A stretch of 64,000 nt of DNA from Enterobacter chuandaensis (GTDB lineage Bacteria; Pseudomonadota; Gammaproteobacteria; Enterobacterales; Enterobacteriaceae): assembly GCF_003594915.1 (NCBI RefSeq), contig NZ_QZCS01000012.1, forward strand, positions 1 to 64,000, written 5' to 3'. Below, piece by piece: positions 25,966-36,431 of the stretch. The number at the start of each line of letters is the position of its first letter. Position 1 is the first letter of the stretch. Made by a program: the position numbers and the translations under genes. The notes under the pieces were generated by a model. It was not told the origin of the DNA, did no database searches, and saw only the letters and a program-made list of their open reading frames with translations.

Positions 25966-28035
25966 TTACTGCAGCAGCGAAATATCCGCCACGCGCAGGA
26001 ACAGCTCACGCAGTTTTTCGAGCATGGAGAGGCGGTTAATACGCAGATCTTTATCTTCTACGTTGACCATTACTTTCTCGAAGAAGGCATCGATAACATC
26101 GCGCAGTTCGGCCAGCTCCACCAGCGCTTCCTGATAGCGGCCTTCAGCGAAGTACGGTTCGAGCTTGTCGCGCAGCACCACAACCTGCATCGCCAGGGCG
26201 ATCTCTTCCGGCTCTTTCAGGGTCGCGGCGTTCACGCGCTCGTTCAGCGTCTCGTCGGATTTCGCCAGGATGTTGGACACACGCTTGTTAGCCGCAGCCA
26301 GCGCGGATGCCGCTTCCAGCGTACGGAAGTGGGAAACCGCCTTCATGCGCGCATCGAAATCAGCCGGGCGGGTCGGACGACGCGCCAGCACCGCCTGAAT
26401 GGTGTCAACAGTATAACCTTCGTCCTGATACCACGCGCGGAAACGACCGAGCATAAAGTCGATAACATCATCCACAACCTTCGCGTTAGTCAGCTTGTCG
26501 CCGTACAGACGCACCGCTTCTTCGGTCAGCGTTTGCAGATCGAGGTTCAGGTTTTTCTCTACGATGATACGCAGCACGCCCAGCGCGGCACGACGCAGCG
26601 CGAACGGGTCTTTGTCACCTTTCGGATGCTGACCGATACCGAAGATACCTGCCAGGGTGTCCATCTTATCGGCAATCGCCACGGCGCAGGCAACCGGGTT
26701 GGACGGCAGATCGTCACCCGCAAAGCGCGGCTGATACTGCTCGTTCAGGGCCACGGCCACGTCTTCCGCTTCACCATCGTGACGCGCGTAGTGCATGCCC
26801 ATCACGCCCTGAGTGTCGGTGAATTCGAACACCATGTTGGTCATCAGGTCGCATTTAGAGAGCAGGCCAGCACGCGTCGCGTGGTTGACGTCGGCACCGA
26901 TTTCACGGGCGATCCAGCCGGACAGCTCCGCAATGCGGTCAGTCTTGTCGCGCAGCGTGCCCAGCTGCTGCTGGAACAGCACGGTCTGCAGGCGCGGCAG
27001 GTTATCTTCCAGACGCTTTTTACGGTCGGTATTGAAGAAGAACTCAGCATCTGCCAGACGCGGACGCACCACTTTCTCGTTACCGGAGATGATCTGGCTC
27101 GGATCTTTCGATTCGATATTCGCCACGAAGATGAAGTTTGGCAGCAGCTTGCCGTCGTTGGCGTAGACCGGGAAGTACTTCTGGTCACCCTTCATGGTGT
27201 ATACCAGCGCTTCAGCCGGAACGGCCAGGAATTTCTCTTCGAACTTCGCGGTCAGCACAACTGGCCACTCGACCAGAGAGGTCACTTCTTCCAGCAGGCT
27301 TTCGCTCAGGTCAGCGTTACCGCCAATCTTGCGCGCCGCTTCTTCTGCGTCCGCCTTAATTTTGGCTTTACGCTGCTCGTAGTCGGCAATGACCTTACCG
27401 CGCTCCAGCAGGATTTGCGGGTACTGGTCGGCATTGTCGATGGTGAACTCAGGCTCACCCATAAAGCGGTGGCCGCGGATCACGCGATCGGACGCCACGC
27501 CCAGAATGGTCGCCGGAATAACGGTATCGCCCAGCAGCAGGGTCACGGTGTGCACCGGGCGCACGAAGTGCACGTCGGACGCGCCCCAGCGCATCAGCTT
27601 AGGAATCGGCAGCTTCGCCAGAGAAGTGGCGATCATGTCCGGCAGCAGCGCTTCCGCACTTTCGCCTTTCACATGCGCGCGATACAGCAGCCATTCGCCT
27701 TTGTCCGTAGTCAGACGCTCGGCCTGATCAACGGTGATGCCGCAGCCGCGCGCCCAGCCTTCTGCCGCTTTGCTCGGCTTGCCTTCCGCGTCGAACGCCT
27801 GGGCAATCGCCGGGCCACGTTTTTCGACTTCACGATCCGGCTGAGACGCCGCCAGATTTGCCACTTTCAGCGCCAGACGACGCGGTGCAGCAAACCACTC
27901 AATTTTACCGTGCGCCAGGCCAGCGTTATCCAGCTCGGCGGTCACGTTCGCAGCGAAAGATTCAGCCAGGCTGCGCAGGGCTTTTGGTGGCAGCTCTTCG
28001 GTGCCGATTTCCACCAGGAAAGTTTTCTCAGACAT
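25966..28035 (-). CDS. glyS: Glycyl-tRNA synthetase beta subunit
   Basis: A 689-residue beta chain of the heterotetrameric (alpha2 beta2) glycyl-tRNA synthetase, which charges tRNA-Gly in the cytoplasm. It starts [20 protein letters not shown], the family signature, and includes an HD-like middle region ([12 protein letters not shown]) and a C-terminal anticodon-binding domain. It is 9 bp downstream of glyQ, in one operon. It is essential and highly conserved. Confidence 0.98.
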   Translation of the reverse strand: MSEKTFLVEIGTEELPPKALRSLAESFAANVTAELDNAGLAHGKIEWFAAPRRLALKVANLAASQPDREVEKRGPAIAQAFDAEGKPSKAAEGWARGCGITVDQAERLTTDKGEWLLYRAHVKGESAEALLPDMIATSLAKLPIPKLMRWGASDVHFVRPVHTVTLLLGDTVIPATILGVASDRVIRGHRFMGEPEFTIDNADQYPQILLERGKVIADYEQRKAKIKADAEEAARKIGGNADLSESLLEEVTSLVEWPVVLTAKFEEKFLAVPAEALVYTMKGDQKYFPVYANDGKLLPNFIFVANIESKDPSQIISGNEKVVRPRLADAEFFFNTDRKKRLEDNLPRLQTVLFQQQLGTLRDKTDRIAELSGWIAREIGADVNHATRAGLLSKCDLMTNMVFEFTDTQGVMGMHYARHDGEAEDVAVALNEQYQPRFAGDDLPSNPVACAVAIADKMDTLAGIFGIGQHPKGDKDPFALRRAALGVLRIIVEKNLNLDLQTLTEEAVRLYGDKLTNAKVVDDVIDFMLGRFRAWYQDEGYTVDTIQAVLARRPTRPADFDARMKAVSHFRTLEAASALAAANKRVSNILAKSDETLNERVNAATLKEPEEIALAMQVVVLRDKLEPYFAEGRYQEALVELAELRDVIDAFFEKVMVNVEDKDLRINRLSMLEKLRELFLRVADISLLQ

Positions 28036-28044
28036 GGCCGCCTC

Positions 28045-28956
28045 TTATTTGTTTCGGTTGCACATCGGGAAGCCAAGGGCTTCACGGGACGCGTAGTAAG
28101 CTTCTGCAACGGCTTTGGTCAGGGTACGAATACGCAGAATGTAGCGCTGACGTTCAGTCACGGAGATGGCTTTGCGGGCGTCCAGCAGGTTGAAGCTGTG
28201 GGCGGCCTTCAGAATACGCTCGTAGGCAGGCAGCGGCAGCGGAGTCTCCAGCGCCAGCAGCTGCTGCGCTTCTTTCTCGTACTGCTCGAAGCAGGTGAAC
28301 AGGAAGTCCACGTCCGCATATTCGAAGTTATAGGTGGATTGCTCCACTTCGTTCTGATGGAACACGTCGCCGTAAGTGGTTTTACCCAGCGGGCCGTCGC
28401 TCCAGACCAGGTCGTAAACGCTGTCTACGCCCTGAATGTACATCGCCAGACGTTCCAGACCGTAGGTGATTTCACCGGTGATCGGCTTACATTCCAGACC
28501 GCCAACCTGCTGGAAGTAAGTGAACTGGGTCACTTCCATACCGTTCAGCCACACTTCCCAGCCCAGACCCCAGGCACCCAGCGTTGGGTTTTCCCAGTTG
28601 TCTTCCACGAAACGAATGTCGTGGATGGTTGGATCCATACCCAGCTCTTTCAGCGACCCGAGGTACAGTTCCTGAATATTATCGGGTGATGGCTTAATCA
28701 CCACCTGGAACTGATAGTAATGCTGCAGACGGTTCGGGTTCTCACCGTAACGACCATCGGTCGGACGACGGGAAGGCTGCACATACGCGGTCGCCATTGG
28801 CTCTGGCCCCAACGCGCGCAGGCTGGTCATCGGGTGTGAAGTGCCGGCGCCGACTTCCATGTCCAAAGGTTGAACAATGGTACAGCCCTGACGAGCCCAG
28901 TAATCCTGTAAGGTCAGGATCAGGCCCTGGAAGGTCTTGGTATCAAACTTTTGCAT
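28045..28956 (-). CDS. glyQ: Glycyl-tRNA synthetase alpha subunit
   Basis: A 303-residue catalytic class II subunit of glycyl-tRNA synthetase, where glycyl-adenylate forms. Class II features are visible: motif 2 region ([19 protein letters not shown]) and motif 3-like GLERLAMY. It starts [20 protein letters not shown], as in E. coli. It is followed by glyS after 9 bp. Confidence 0.98.
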   Translation of the reverse strand: MQKFDTKTFQGLILTLQDYWARQGCTIVQPLDMEVGAGTSHPMTSLRALGPEPMATAYVQPSRRPTDGRYGENPNRLQHYYQFQVVIKPSPDNIQELYLGSLKELGMDPTIHDIRFVEDNWENPTLGAWGLGWEVWLNGMEVTQFTYFQQVGGLECKPITGEITYGLERLAMYIQGVDSVYDLVWSDGPLGKTTYGDVFHQNEVEQSTYNFEYADVDFLFTCFEQYEKEAQQLLALETPLPLPAYERILKAAHSFNLLDARKAISVTERQRYILRIRTLTKAVAEAYYASREALGFPMCNRNK

Positions 28957-29071
28957 AGTATTTCGTGCTGGATACGTGTGGTTTTAAATGGAAGGGACCA
29001 GTATACCCGCTGGCTGCAAGATATACAGTACGAAACGGGGTTGTTTAGGGAAAATTGGGAAATAAGCTTTC

Positions 29072-29099
29072 CAGCCAGAAGGCTTACGGCGTCTGGCTG
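29072..29099 (-). terminator. Hairpin downstream of ysaB
   Basis: A perfect 8-bp inverted repeat CAGCCAGA / TCTGGCTG (29072-29079 and 29092-29099), 18 bp past the ysaB stop. The T-run on the minus strand is poor, so it could be a weak terminator or a processing hairpin upstream of glyQ. Confidence 0.45.
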
Positions 29100-29116
29100 T
29101 TGATTATGCAAGCAGG

Positions 29117-29422
29117 TTAGCGCATGGAGAGGTGTAAAAACTGACCGTCCGTATCAAACGAGCAGACAAAGCCCTCTTTACGCGCAGTATATCCTCTAAG
29201 CTCATAGCTACCCTGAAAGCGCTCGAATCCGATGACGTTAATTTTCTGAACGTCCGAGTTATAGCGGCGGGCGGCCCGATCTTTACAGAGCGCTTCCATA
29301 TTCAGTGAACGCTCCGGGCTTATTTTTCCCTGCTGCGCTTTTTGCGCAGGTGCTTCCTGAGAAGCACTGCATCCTGCCAACAAAAGCAGCAGAAAGAGTG
29401 ATATCCCACGCTTCATCATCAT
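29117..29422 (-). CDS. ysaB: Small lipoprotein YsaB
   Basis: A 101-residue lipoprotein of unknown function, similar in length and sequence to E. coli YsaB, including NMEALCKDRAARRYN in the middle and a C-terminus FLHLSMR. The N-terminus is a signal peptide with lipobox LLLAGC. Two adjacent ATG codons make the start uncertain by one residue or so. It sits upstream of glyQ on the same strand and is divergent from wecH. Confidence 0.88.
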   Translation of the reverse strand: MMMKRGISLFLLLLLAGCSASQEAPAQKAQQGKISPERSLNMEALCKDRAARRYNSDVQKINVIGFERFQGSYELRGYTARKEGFVCSFDTDGQFLHLSMR

Positions 29423-29605
29423 TTTTATTACCGTCCTGGTCAGCGGCTGTTATTTTTAGTATCAACACTTTTATAGATTAAGGTCTTCCATTCTGCGAAT
29501 CTCACGGTCTCCCGGCAAGCCTGCGCATAAAACTCAGAATTTTCCAAACGAAGACTTTTGGACAATGGGAGTCACATTCACTTTACAGGGAATACAGAGG
29601 AACTG

Positions 29606-30601
29606 ATGCCGTCAAAAATTAACTGGATTGATAACCTGCGGGGAATAGCGTGTCTGATGGTGGTCATGATCCACACGACGACCTGGTACGTCACGAATGC
29701 CCACAGCGTCAGCCCCGTTAACTGGGATATTGCCAATATCCTCAACTCCGCGTCGCGCGTCAGCGTGCCGCTGTTCTTTATGATTTCCGGTTTTCTCTTT
29801 TTTGGCGAGCGTAGCGCGCAACCGAGGCACTTTATCCGCATCGCGGCCTGTCTGGGTTTCTACAGCGCCGTTGCCTTGCTCTATATCACCCTGTTCACCT
29901 CCATTAATGCTGAGTTATCCCTCAAATATTTGCTGCAAAAGCCGGTTTTCTATCACCTGTGGTTCTTCTTCGCCATTATCGTGATCTATCTGGTCTCGCC
30001 GCTTATTCAGGTGAAAAACGTCAGCGGAAAAATGCTCCTGGCTCTGATGGTGGTGATTGGCATCCTCGCCAACCCGAATACGATCTCGCAGAAAATCGAC
30101 GGTTTCGAATGGTTGCCGGTGAACCTCTATATCAATGGCGATACCTTCTACTACGTGCTTTACGGCATGCTCGGGCGCGCCATCGGGATGATGGACACGC
30201 AAAAACGCGGTCTGAACTGGCTCTGCGGGGCGCTGTTTATCGCTGGCGTGGCGGTGATTTCACGCGGGACGCTGCATGAGCTGCAGTGGCGCGGCAATTT
30301 TGCCGATACCTGGTATCTGTATTGCGGGCCGATGGTATTTATCTGTGCCGTTTCGCTGCTCACGCTGGTTAAAAACACTCTGAATGCACGCCCTCTCCCC
30401 GTGCTGAACGTTATCTCGCGGCACTCTCTCGGGATTTACGGTTTTCACGCGCTGGTGATCCACGCGCTGCGAACGCGGGGCGTTGAGCTAAAAAGCTGGC
30501 CGGTGCTGGATATCATCTGGATTTTTGCCGCCACGCTGGCTGTCAGCCTGCTGCTGTCGATGCTGCTGCAAAAAATAGACGTTCGCCGCTTCGTCAGCTA
30601 A
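29606..30601 (+). CDS. wecH: Enterobacterial common antigen O-acetyltransferase
   Basis: A 331-residue integral membrane acyltransferase-3 family protein with about ten spans, very close to E. coli WecH (YiaH). WecH acetylates GlcNAc residues of enterobacterial common antigen. The N-terminal motif [19 protein letters not shown], with its Arg and His, is the conserved acyltransferase site. I chose the ATG at 29606 (MPSKINW), which matches the family; the frame extends 16 codons upstream. Its end overlaps the next gene (minus strand) by 8 bp. Confidence 0.95.
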   Translation: MPSKINWIDNLRGIACLMVVMIHTTTWYVTNAHSVSPVNWDIANILNSASRVSVPLFFMISGFLFFGERSAQPRHFIRIAACLGFYSAVALLYITLFTSINAELSLKYLLQKPVFYHLWFFFAIIVIYLVSPLIQVKNVSGKMLLALMVVIGILANPNTISQKIDGFEWLPVNLYINGDTFYYVLYGMLGRAIGMMDTQKRGLNWLCGALFIAGVAVISRGTLHELQWRGNFADTWYLYCGPMVFICAVSLLTLVKNTLNARPLPVLNVISRHSLGIYGFHALVIHALRTRGVELKSWPVLDIIWIFAATLAVSLLLSMLLQKIDVRRFVS

Positions 30602-31514
30602 TGCTTCGCTGCCGGGCGCGATGGTACTGGCGCGGGGAGGAAAACCCTGCCGCCAGTGAGGCCTGCTCCACGCCGCGTCCCTGCATCAGCCACTGCTCCG
30701 CCACCGCCAGACGCAGCTGCTCCAGATAATCGCGAACGCTAATCCCTAAATATGACTGGAAAAGCCGGGTAAGGTGGCGCGGGCTGACGTGCGCCAGCGC
30801 GGCGATATCAGGCAAGCTCCACGTTTTTTGCGGCTCGGCGATGAGGGCATCCTGCGCCCGATGAATCGCCGGGTGAAGATGGTTGCGGTAGCGTAGCCAC
30901 GGAGAAAGCTGGGGATCGTCACCGGAACGGCGGAACCAGACCACCATCTCACGCGCCACGGCCAGCGCCTTTTCGGGGCCGCACAGGCGGTTGATCGTGT
31001 GCAGCGCCAGATCGATACCGGAGGTAATCCCTGCGCTGGTCCAGATATTTTCATCCTGCACAAATATCCGGTTCTCTTTAATCGTCGCCGTAGGGGCCGC
31101 GGAGCGTAAACGGCTAATGACATCATGATGGGTTGTGCACTGTCGGTTGTTCAGCAGGCCCGACTTCGCCGCCAGCAGCGCCCCTGAACAGACGCACATC
31201 ACGGTGATTTCCTGGCACTGTATTTGCGGCTGCAGCCGCATCAGCCAGTGCTGGATCTGCTGCGCCTGTGGGGTTGAGAACTGAAATCGGGAGTCGCTCA
31301 CACCCGGCAATACCAGCAGGCTGCCTGAAGGCAGGCTTTCCGGCAGCGGCTGAATGCCGCTCATCGACAGGCCAATCGACGTCTGAACATCAGGCTGCGG
31401 GCCTATGTAATGCAGGCGAAACGCATCGCCTGCCAGAACAAAGGTTTCTGCCGGGCCGGTCATGTCTAATGACAGCACTCCGGGCAACATCACAAACCAG
31501 ACGTCGATGCGCAT
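30594..31514 (-). CDS. GlxA-type AraC-family regulator with DJ-1/PfpI domain
   Basis: A 306-residue two-domain regulator. The N-terminal DJ-1/PfpI amidase-like domain (residues ~1-165) has the nucleophile-elbow-like [17 protein letters not shown]. The C-terminus carries paired AraC helix-turn-helix motifs ([19 protein letters not shown]). Its ATG overlaps the stop of the preceding isochorismatase gene (TAATG), so the two are translationally coupled. It may control that hydrolase; the ligand is unknown. E. coli has yiaA-yiaB near this position instead. Confidence 0.85.
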   Translation of the reverse strand: MRIDVWFVMLPGVLSLDMTGPAETFVLAGDAFRLHYIGPQPDVQTSIGLSMSGIQPLPESLPSGSLLVLPGVSDSRFQFSTPQAQQIQHWLMRLQPQIQCQEITVMCVCSGALLAAKSGLLNNRQCTTHHDVISRLRSAAPTATIKENRIFVQDENIWTSAGITSGIDLALHTINRLCGPEKALAVAREMVVWFRRSGDDPQLSPWLRYRNHLHPAIHRAQDALIAEPQKTWSLPDIAALAHVSPRHLTRLFQSYLGISVRDYLEQLRLAVAEQWLMQGRGVEQASLAAGFSSPRQYHRARQRSIS

Positions 31515-32053
31515 TATAGTGACTCCAGCGTCTCCGCTACCGTTTTAATCTCGGCAAAACGCCCGGCCAGCACCGTCTCGGTACGATGGCGAATCTCCGC
31601 TGCGCTAAGGGTAATGCCCTTGTACGTCATGGGAAACGTCAGCGTTGCCTCACTCACAAAAGTCACAGCATAACCCAGATCGGATGCCACCCGGGCCGTA
31701 GTTTCACAGCATTGTTCTGTGCGAATGCCGCAGATAATCAGCTGGTTGATATCACGCTCGCGCAGCCAGCGGTCAAGCCCGGTATCCGTGAAGGCATTAT
31801 GGACGTGTTTCTGGAATACCACATCCGGTTGATGACGCAAAAAGGCCATCGGTTTGACATAGCCGCTTTCCAGGGTGAAGGGGCCGTCTTCATCCACATG
31901 AAAAATATCAACGACCGGAATATTGCGCGCCTGGCAGCCTTCAATCAGCCCCAGCATTGCCTGCTGAAAGGCAGGGATCTCGCTTTCCTGCCAGTAATTG
32001 CGGTGATGGAATGACTGCTGAGTATCGATGTTGATTAATGCGATGCGGGACAT
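31514..32053 (-). CDS. Isochorismatase-family cysteine hydrolase
   Basis: A 179-residue cysteine hydrolase with the catalytic triad of the family visible in order: Asp in LINIDTQQSF, Lys in VVFQKHVHNAF, and Cys in IICGIRTEQCCETTAR. Relatives hydrolyse nicotinamide, carbamoyl compounds or other amides; the substrate here is unknown. The ATG at 32053 has GGAG upstream and is better than an in-frame start 22 codons earlier. It is the first gene of a two-gene unit with the GlxA-type regulator. Confidence 0.85.
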   Translation of the reverse strand: MSRIALINIDTQQSFHHRNYWQESEIPAFQQAMLGLIEGCQARNIPVVDIFHVDEDGPFTLESGYVKPMAFLRHQPDVVFQKHVHNAFTDTGLDRWLRERDINQLIICGIRTEQCCETTARVASDLGYAVTFVSEATLTFPMTYKGITLSAAEIRHRTETVLAGRFAEIKTVAETLESL

Positions 32054-32156
32054 AATGGAACTCCTCGTCGGTGGGTATGACCTTATCCTGACGAGAAAAC
32101 GAAGGCACGAACAGACCAAAAAAGGACATCCTCGTGCCTCTGCCAGACAACCGTAT

Positions 32157-33611
32157 TTACGACATTAGCGGCAGCAGCTGCTGATAGATTTTGCGGAACA
32201 CACTGCGCCTTTCCGCGTAACGCGCATGGCGTGCCGCGTCCGGGAGATGCGTCTGCTCAAGCGTAAGCTGCGGTAACAGCTGCGAAAGCGGTTTTTCCGG
32301 GTTCATGGCGATCTGCGCCAGACGCGCGGCACCGAGCGCGGGCCCAACATCCCCGCCGGTGCGGAAATCCAGCTGCAAGCCGCTGATATCCGCCAGCATC
32401 TGTCGCCAGTAAGGGCTTCGCGCGCCGCCGCCAATCAGGGTGACGCTCGTCGGCTTCAGGCCGCAGTCGTGCACCACGTCCATTCCGTCGGCCAGTGCAT
32501 ACCCCACGCCTTCCAGCACCGCACGCGCCAGTTCTGCCGGGCCGTGCTGATGGGTTAAACCAAAGAACACCCCTTTTGCTTCCGGGTTGTTGTGCGGCGT
32601 ACGCTCGCCGGAAAGATACGGTAAAAACCAGACCGTACCCGCTGCGTCATCCGCCTGCTGCGCCGCGGAGATGAGCGCCGGAACGTCGGCCATGCCGGTG
32701 AGTTTTGCGGCCCAGTCCAGGCAGGACGCCGCACTGAGCATCACCGACATCAAATGCCATTTCCCAGGCAGGGCGTGGCAGAAGCTGTGTACGGCGCTTT
32801 CAGGGTTGCTGCGATACCCGTCGCTAACGGCAAAATAGACGCCGGAGGTTCCCAGCGAAAGCATCGCCTGCCCCGCTTCAACCATCCCAACGCCGACAGC
32901 GCCCGCGGCGTTATCGCCACCGCCAGCTACCACCGGTACGGCAGGCATGTTCCAGCGTTCGGCAACGTCCGGCAGCAGCGTGCCTGTCACCTCGCTACCT
33001 TCGAACAGCGCGGGCATATGTTCACGGGTTAGATGGCAGGCATCCAGCATCGCCTCGCTCCAGTCGCGTTTCGCCACGTCGAGCCACATGGTGCCCGCGG
33101 CATCGGACATGTCGCTGGCGAAATCGCCCGTCATGCGAAAACGCAGATAGTCTTTTGGCAGCAGAACTTTCGCCACCTGACGGAAAATCTCCGGCTCGTG
33201 GCGCTGTACCCACAAGAGTTTTGGTGCGGTGAAGCCCGGCATCATCAGGTTACCGGTGATCTCGCGGGAAGCGGGTACGCGTTCCTCAAGAAGCGCACAC
33301 TCTTCCGCACAGCGGCCATCGTTCCAGAGGATCGCAGGACGCAGCACGCGATGCTGGCTATCCAGCAGCGTAGCGCCGTGCATTTGGCCGGCAATCCCCA
33401 GCGCTTTCACCTCGCGCAGGCTGTGCTGCTCGCCTAACGCCTTAATCGCGCGATCCGTCGCCTGCCACCACTGCTCCGGATCCTGCTCCGACCACAGCGG
33501 ATGCGGACGTGAAACCTGCAGCTTTTCCGTTTGAGTGGCTAACACCTCGCCCTGCTCGCTCAACAGGATGGCTTTCACACCCGATGTGCCAAGATCGATG
33601 CCGATATACAT
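32157..33611 (-). CDS. xylB: Xylulokinase
   Basis: A 484-residue FGGY-family kinase that converts D-xylulose to D-xylulose 5-phosphate, feeding the pentose phosphate pathway. It begins MYIGIDLGTSGVKAILL (phosphate-1 motif) and carries LIGGGARSPYWRQMLADI near the C-terminus. It lies downstream of xylA on the minus strand, separated by a ~60-bp gap with a hairpin. The order xylA-xylB matches E. coli. Confidence 0.97.
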   Translation of the reverse strand: MYIGIDLGTSGVKAILLSEQGEVLATQTEKLQVSRPHPLWSEQDPEQWWQATDRAIKALGEQHSLREVKALGIAGQMHGATLLDSQHRVLRPAILWNDGRCAEECALLEERVPASREITGNLMMPGFTAPKLLWVQRHEPEIFRQVAKVLLPKDYLRFRMTGDFASDMSDAAGTMWLDVAKRDWSEAMLDACHLTREHMPALFEGSEVTGTLLPDVAERWNMPAVPVVAGGGDNAAGAVGVGMVEAGQAMLSLGTSGVYFAVSDGYRSNPESAVHSFCHALPGKWHLMSVMLSAASCLDWAAKLTGMADVPALISAAQQADDAAGTVWFLPYLSGERTPHNNPEAKGVFFGLTHQHGPAELARAVLEGVGYALADGMDVVHDCGLKPTSVTLIGGGARSPYWRQMLADISGLQLDFRTGGDVGPALGAARLAQIAMNPEKPLSQLLPQLTLEQTHLPDAARHARYAERRSVFRKIYQQLLPLMS

Positions 33612-33635
33612 TGTGGTGACTCCTTTGACAGAAAT

Positions 33636-33662
33636 GCCCGGTAGAGCTTCCGCTTACCGGGC
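33636..33662 (-). repeat. Intercistronic hairpin between xylA and xylB
   Basis: The perfect 8-bp inverted repeat GCCCGGTA / TACCGGGC (33636-33643 and 33655-33662) with an 11-nt loop resembles an enterobacterial REP unit. It lies 10 bp after the xylA stop and could lower xylB expression relative to xylA or stabilise the xylA message. Confidence 0.65.
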
Positions 33663-33672
33663 CTGCAGGCTG

Positions 33673-34995
33673 TTATTTATCGAAGAGGTAGTGATTAACC
33701 AGGTTTTCCAGCAGTTCCTGATGCCCGCTCTGATGCTGCGGCGCCAGCTGCTGTTGTTCAGCGTACTTCGCGATGTCCGCAAGCGATAACTGGCCTTTCA
33801 AAATTTGCTGGCCCAGCTCACTGTTCCAGCCGCTGTAACGCTTCGCCACGCGTTTATCCAGCTCGCCGTCTTCAATCATACGGGCCGCCACTTTCAGCGC
33901 CAGCGCCATGGTGTCCATCGCGCCAATGTGGCCGTAGAACAGATCGTATTTGTCGGTGCTCTGGCGACGCACCTTGGCGTCAAAGTTCAGGCCGCCGGTG
34001 GTGAAGCCGCCCGCTTTGACGATCTCGTACATCACCAGCGCATTCTCTTCCACGCTGTTCGGGAACTGATCGGTATCCCAGCCCAGCTGTGGATCGCCAC
34101 GGTTAGCATCGACAGAGCCAAAGATACCCAGCGCAATCGCAGACGCGATTTCGTGATGGAAAGAGTGGCCCGCCAGCGTGGCGTGGTTGGCCTCAATGTT
34201 CACTTTAATCTCTTTTTCCAGACCGAACTGCTTCAGGAAGCCATACACCGTCGCCACGTCGTAGTCATACTGGTGCTTCGTCGGTTCCTGCGGCTTCGGC
34301 TCGATCAGCAGCGTGCCGCGGAAGCCGATTTTGTGCTTATGGTCGACAACCATCTGCATAAAGCGGCCAATCTGCTCGCGCTCCTGGCGCAGATCGGTGT
34401 TGAGCAGGGTTTCATAGCCTTCACGGCCGCCCCACAGGACATAGTTTTCGCCGCCCAGCTGATGCGTGGCGTTCATTGCCGTCACCACCTGCGTAGCCGC
34501 CCAGCTAAACACTTCCGGATCCGGGTTGGTGGCCGCACCCGCACCGTAGCGTGGGTTCGTAAAGCAGTTTGCCGTGCCCCAGAGCAGCTTCACGCCGCTT
34601 TGCTGCTGTTTTTCTGCCAGCACGTCCACCATCTGCGCAAAATTGTTCAGGTACTCTTTCAGCGACGCGCCTTCCGGCGACACGTCCACGTCATGGAAGC
34701 AGTAGTACGGTACATTCAGCTTGTGGAAGAACTCAAACGCCACGTCGGCTTTGCGTTTCGCCAGCTCAAGCGCCTCACCCGGCTGCTGCCACGGGCGGTC
34801 AAAGGAACCCACGCCGAACATATCGGCGCCGTTCCAGCAGAAGGTATGCCAGTAACAGGCGGCAAAGCGCAGATGATCTTCCATGCGCTTACCCAGCACC
34901 AGCTCATCCGGATTGTAGTGACGAAATGCTAAAGGATTGGTCGTTTTTGGGCCTTCGTAACGAACGCGATCGAGTTGGTCGAAATAAGCTTGCAT
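33673..34995 (-). CDS. xylA: Xylose isomerase
   Basis: A 440-residue metal-dependent TIM-barrel enzyme that converts D-xylose to D-xylulose in the cytoplasm. Conserved segments include [11 protein letters not shown], the signature [15 protein letters not shown], the metal-binding [15 protein letters not shown] and [17 protein letters not shown]. The ATG at 34995 ([15 protein letters not shown]) has GGAG upstream and gives the E. coli length. It is the first gene of xylAB and diverges from xylFGH-xylR. Confidence 0.98.
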   Translation of the reverse strand: MQAYFDQLDRVRYEGPKTTNPLAFRHYNPDELVLGKRMEDHLRFAACYWHTFCWNGADMFGVGSFDRPWQQPGEALELAKRKADVAFEFFHKLNVPYYCFHDVDVSPEGASLKEYLNNFAQMVDVLAEKQQQSGVKLLWGTANCFTNPRYGAGAATNPDPEVFSWAATQVVTAMNATHQLGGENYVLWGGREGYETLLNTDLRQEREQIGRFMQMVVDHKHKIGFRGTLLIEPKPQEPTKHQYDYDVATVYGFLKQFGLEKEIKVNIEANHATLAGHSFHHEIASAIALGIFGSVDANRGDPQLGWDTDQFPNSVEENALVMYEIVKAGGFTTGGLNFDAKVRRQSTDKYDLFYGHIGAMDTMALALKVAARMIEDGELDKRVAKRYSGWNSELGQQILKGQLSLADIAKYAEQQQLAPQHQSGHQELLENLVNHYLFDK

Positions 34996-35366
34996 ATTGA
35001 GCTCCATAATCAGGGTATGCGGCGAGTCGTTGATACAGGAGTAATAGTGAATAGACATTTTGGGTTGCTCAATTACGTTATTTCACACTGCTATTGAGAG
35101 AATGCACAACTGTGCGCTGGCTCGCAAAATAATGCGCAGACAAACTATTTTTCGGCGCACATTCCAGAATCAAATGTAATTAAGGCGTTACGAATTTTAA
35201 AATCCGATCGCGGTCATAAATTCAGAAATAAACCAAATATCGTAATGAGAAGATAAAAATCTGTAATTGCCAGCCCGCCTTTCCGCGTTAAAAATTTGCT
35301 GCGACCCAGCAGTGAATGTTTCTTTTATCTCAGCAACACATACCCCTACAAAAAGGCCTAATAATT
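34996..35366. promoter_or_regulatory. Divergent xylA / xylF control region
   Basis: About 370 AT-rich bp with no gene. In E. coli the same gap holds two XylR operators and CRP sites driving both directions. A TGTGAAATAACG half-site for CRP can be read on the minus strand at ~35076-35087. The XylR operators are not certain by eye; candidates lie in 35120-35240. A ribosome site AAAAGG precedes xylF. Confidence 0.6.
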
Positions 35367-36359
35367 ATGAAGATAAAGAACCTGACCCTAACGCTCTGCA
35401 CTACGCTCCTCCTTGCAAGCTTTGCAGGGCATGCCAAGGAGGTCAAAATTGGTATGGCGATTGATGACCTGCGTCTGGAGCGCTGGCAAAAAGATCGCGA
35501 TATTTTTGTGAAAAAAGCGGAATCACTCGGTGCGAATGTGTTTGTTCAGTCGGCTAACGGTAATGAAGAAACGCAAATGTCGCAGATCGAGAATATGATC
35601 AACCGCGGTGTCGATGTTCTGGTCATTATCCCTTATAACGGCCAGGTATTAAGTAACGTGGTGAAAGAAGCGAAGCAGGAAGGCATAAAAGTTCTCGCTT
35701 ATGACCGCATGATTAATAATGCGGATATTGATTATTATATTTCTTTCGACAATGAAAAAGTGGGCGAATTACAGGCGCAAAGCCTGATCGACAAAGTGCC
35801 TCAGGGCAATTATTTCCTGATGGGCGGTTCGCCGGTGGATAACAACGCCAAACTGTTCCGCGAAGGGCAAATGAAGGTTCTTAAGCCGTACATCGACAGC
35901 GGGAAAATTAAGGTGGTTGGCGATCAGTGGGCCGACGGATGGTTGCCAGAAAACGCCCTGAAGATTATGGAAAATGCGCTGACGGCCAATAACAACAAAA
36001 TTGATGCTGTCGTGGCCTCCAACGATGCCACAGCAGGCGGGGCTATTCAGGCTCTGAGTGCCCAGGGGCTGGCCGGTAAAGTCGCGATTTCTGGTCAGGA
36101 TGCCGACCTGGCGGGCGTAAAACGCATTATCGCAGGGACTCAGACCATGACGGTCTACAAACCGATTACCGAGCTTGCCAATACGGCGGCGGAAATTGCC
36201 GTTGAGCTGGGGAACGGTAAGCAACCTAAAGCAGACGCGACGCTGAATAACGGCCTGAAAGACGTTCCGGCTCGCCTGCTCACGCCAATTGAAGTCAATA
36301 AAGAGAACATTGACGCCACCGTGATTAAAGACGGTTTCCACAAGAAGAGCGAACTGTAA
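35367..36359 (+). CDS. xylF: Periplasmic D-xylose-binding protein
   Basis: A 330-residue precursor of the xylose ABC importer's binding protein. Its signal peptide is cleaved after HAK/A-type site (GHAKEV), and the mature chain starts EVKIGMAIDDLRLERWQKD. The family fold and residues are close to E. coli XylF. The ATG at 35367 matches the family; an upstream in-frame ATG adds 17 residues before the signal peptide. It is first in xylFGH and followed by a hairpin. Confidence 0.97.
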   Translation: MKIKNLTLTLCTTLLLASFAGHAKEVKIGMAIDDLRLERWQKDRDIFVKKAESLGANVFVQSANGNEETQMSQIENMINRGVDVLVIIPYNGQVLSNVVKEAKQEGIKVLAYDRMINNADIDYYISFDNEKVGELQAQSLIDKVPQGNYFLMGGSPVDNNAKLFREGQMKVLKPYIDSGKIKVVGDQWADGWLPENALKIMENALTANNNKIDAVVASNDATAGGAIQALSAQGLAGKVAISGQDADLAGVKRIIAGTQTMTVYKPITELANTAAEIAVELGNGKQPKADATLNNGLKDVPARLLTPIEVNKENIDATVIKDGFHKKSEL

Positions 36360-36368
36360 TCCGGCGCT

Positions 36369-36387
36369 GCCCCTGCTCTGCGGGGGC
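36369..36387 (+). repeat. Hairpin after xylF
   Basis: GCCCCTGC / GCGGGGGC (one T-G pair) with loop TCT, 10 bp past the xylF stop and with no T-run. It is placed to protect the xylF part of the message, so that binding protein exceeds XylG and XylH, a common arrangement in ABC importer operons. The role is inferred. Confidence 0.55.
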
Positions 36388-36431
36388 GCATCACGTTGTA
36401 CTGTTCTTCCCTCGGGTTATGTGGAGCAGTT

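Noticed and set aside
26329..28689. Very long open frame (786 codons) antisense to glyS and glyQ
   Set aside because: It exactly shadows two strongly conserved synthetase genes. The translation is rich in His, Arg and Gln with no recognisable domain, which is typical of the antisense frame of GC-rich codon usage.
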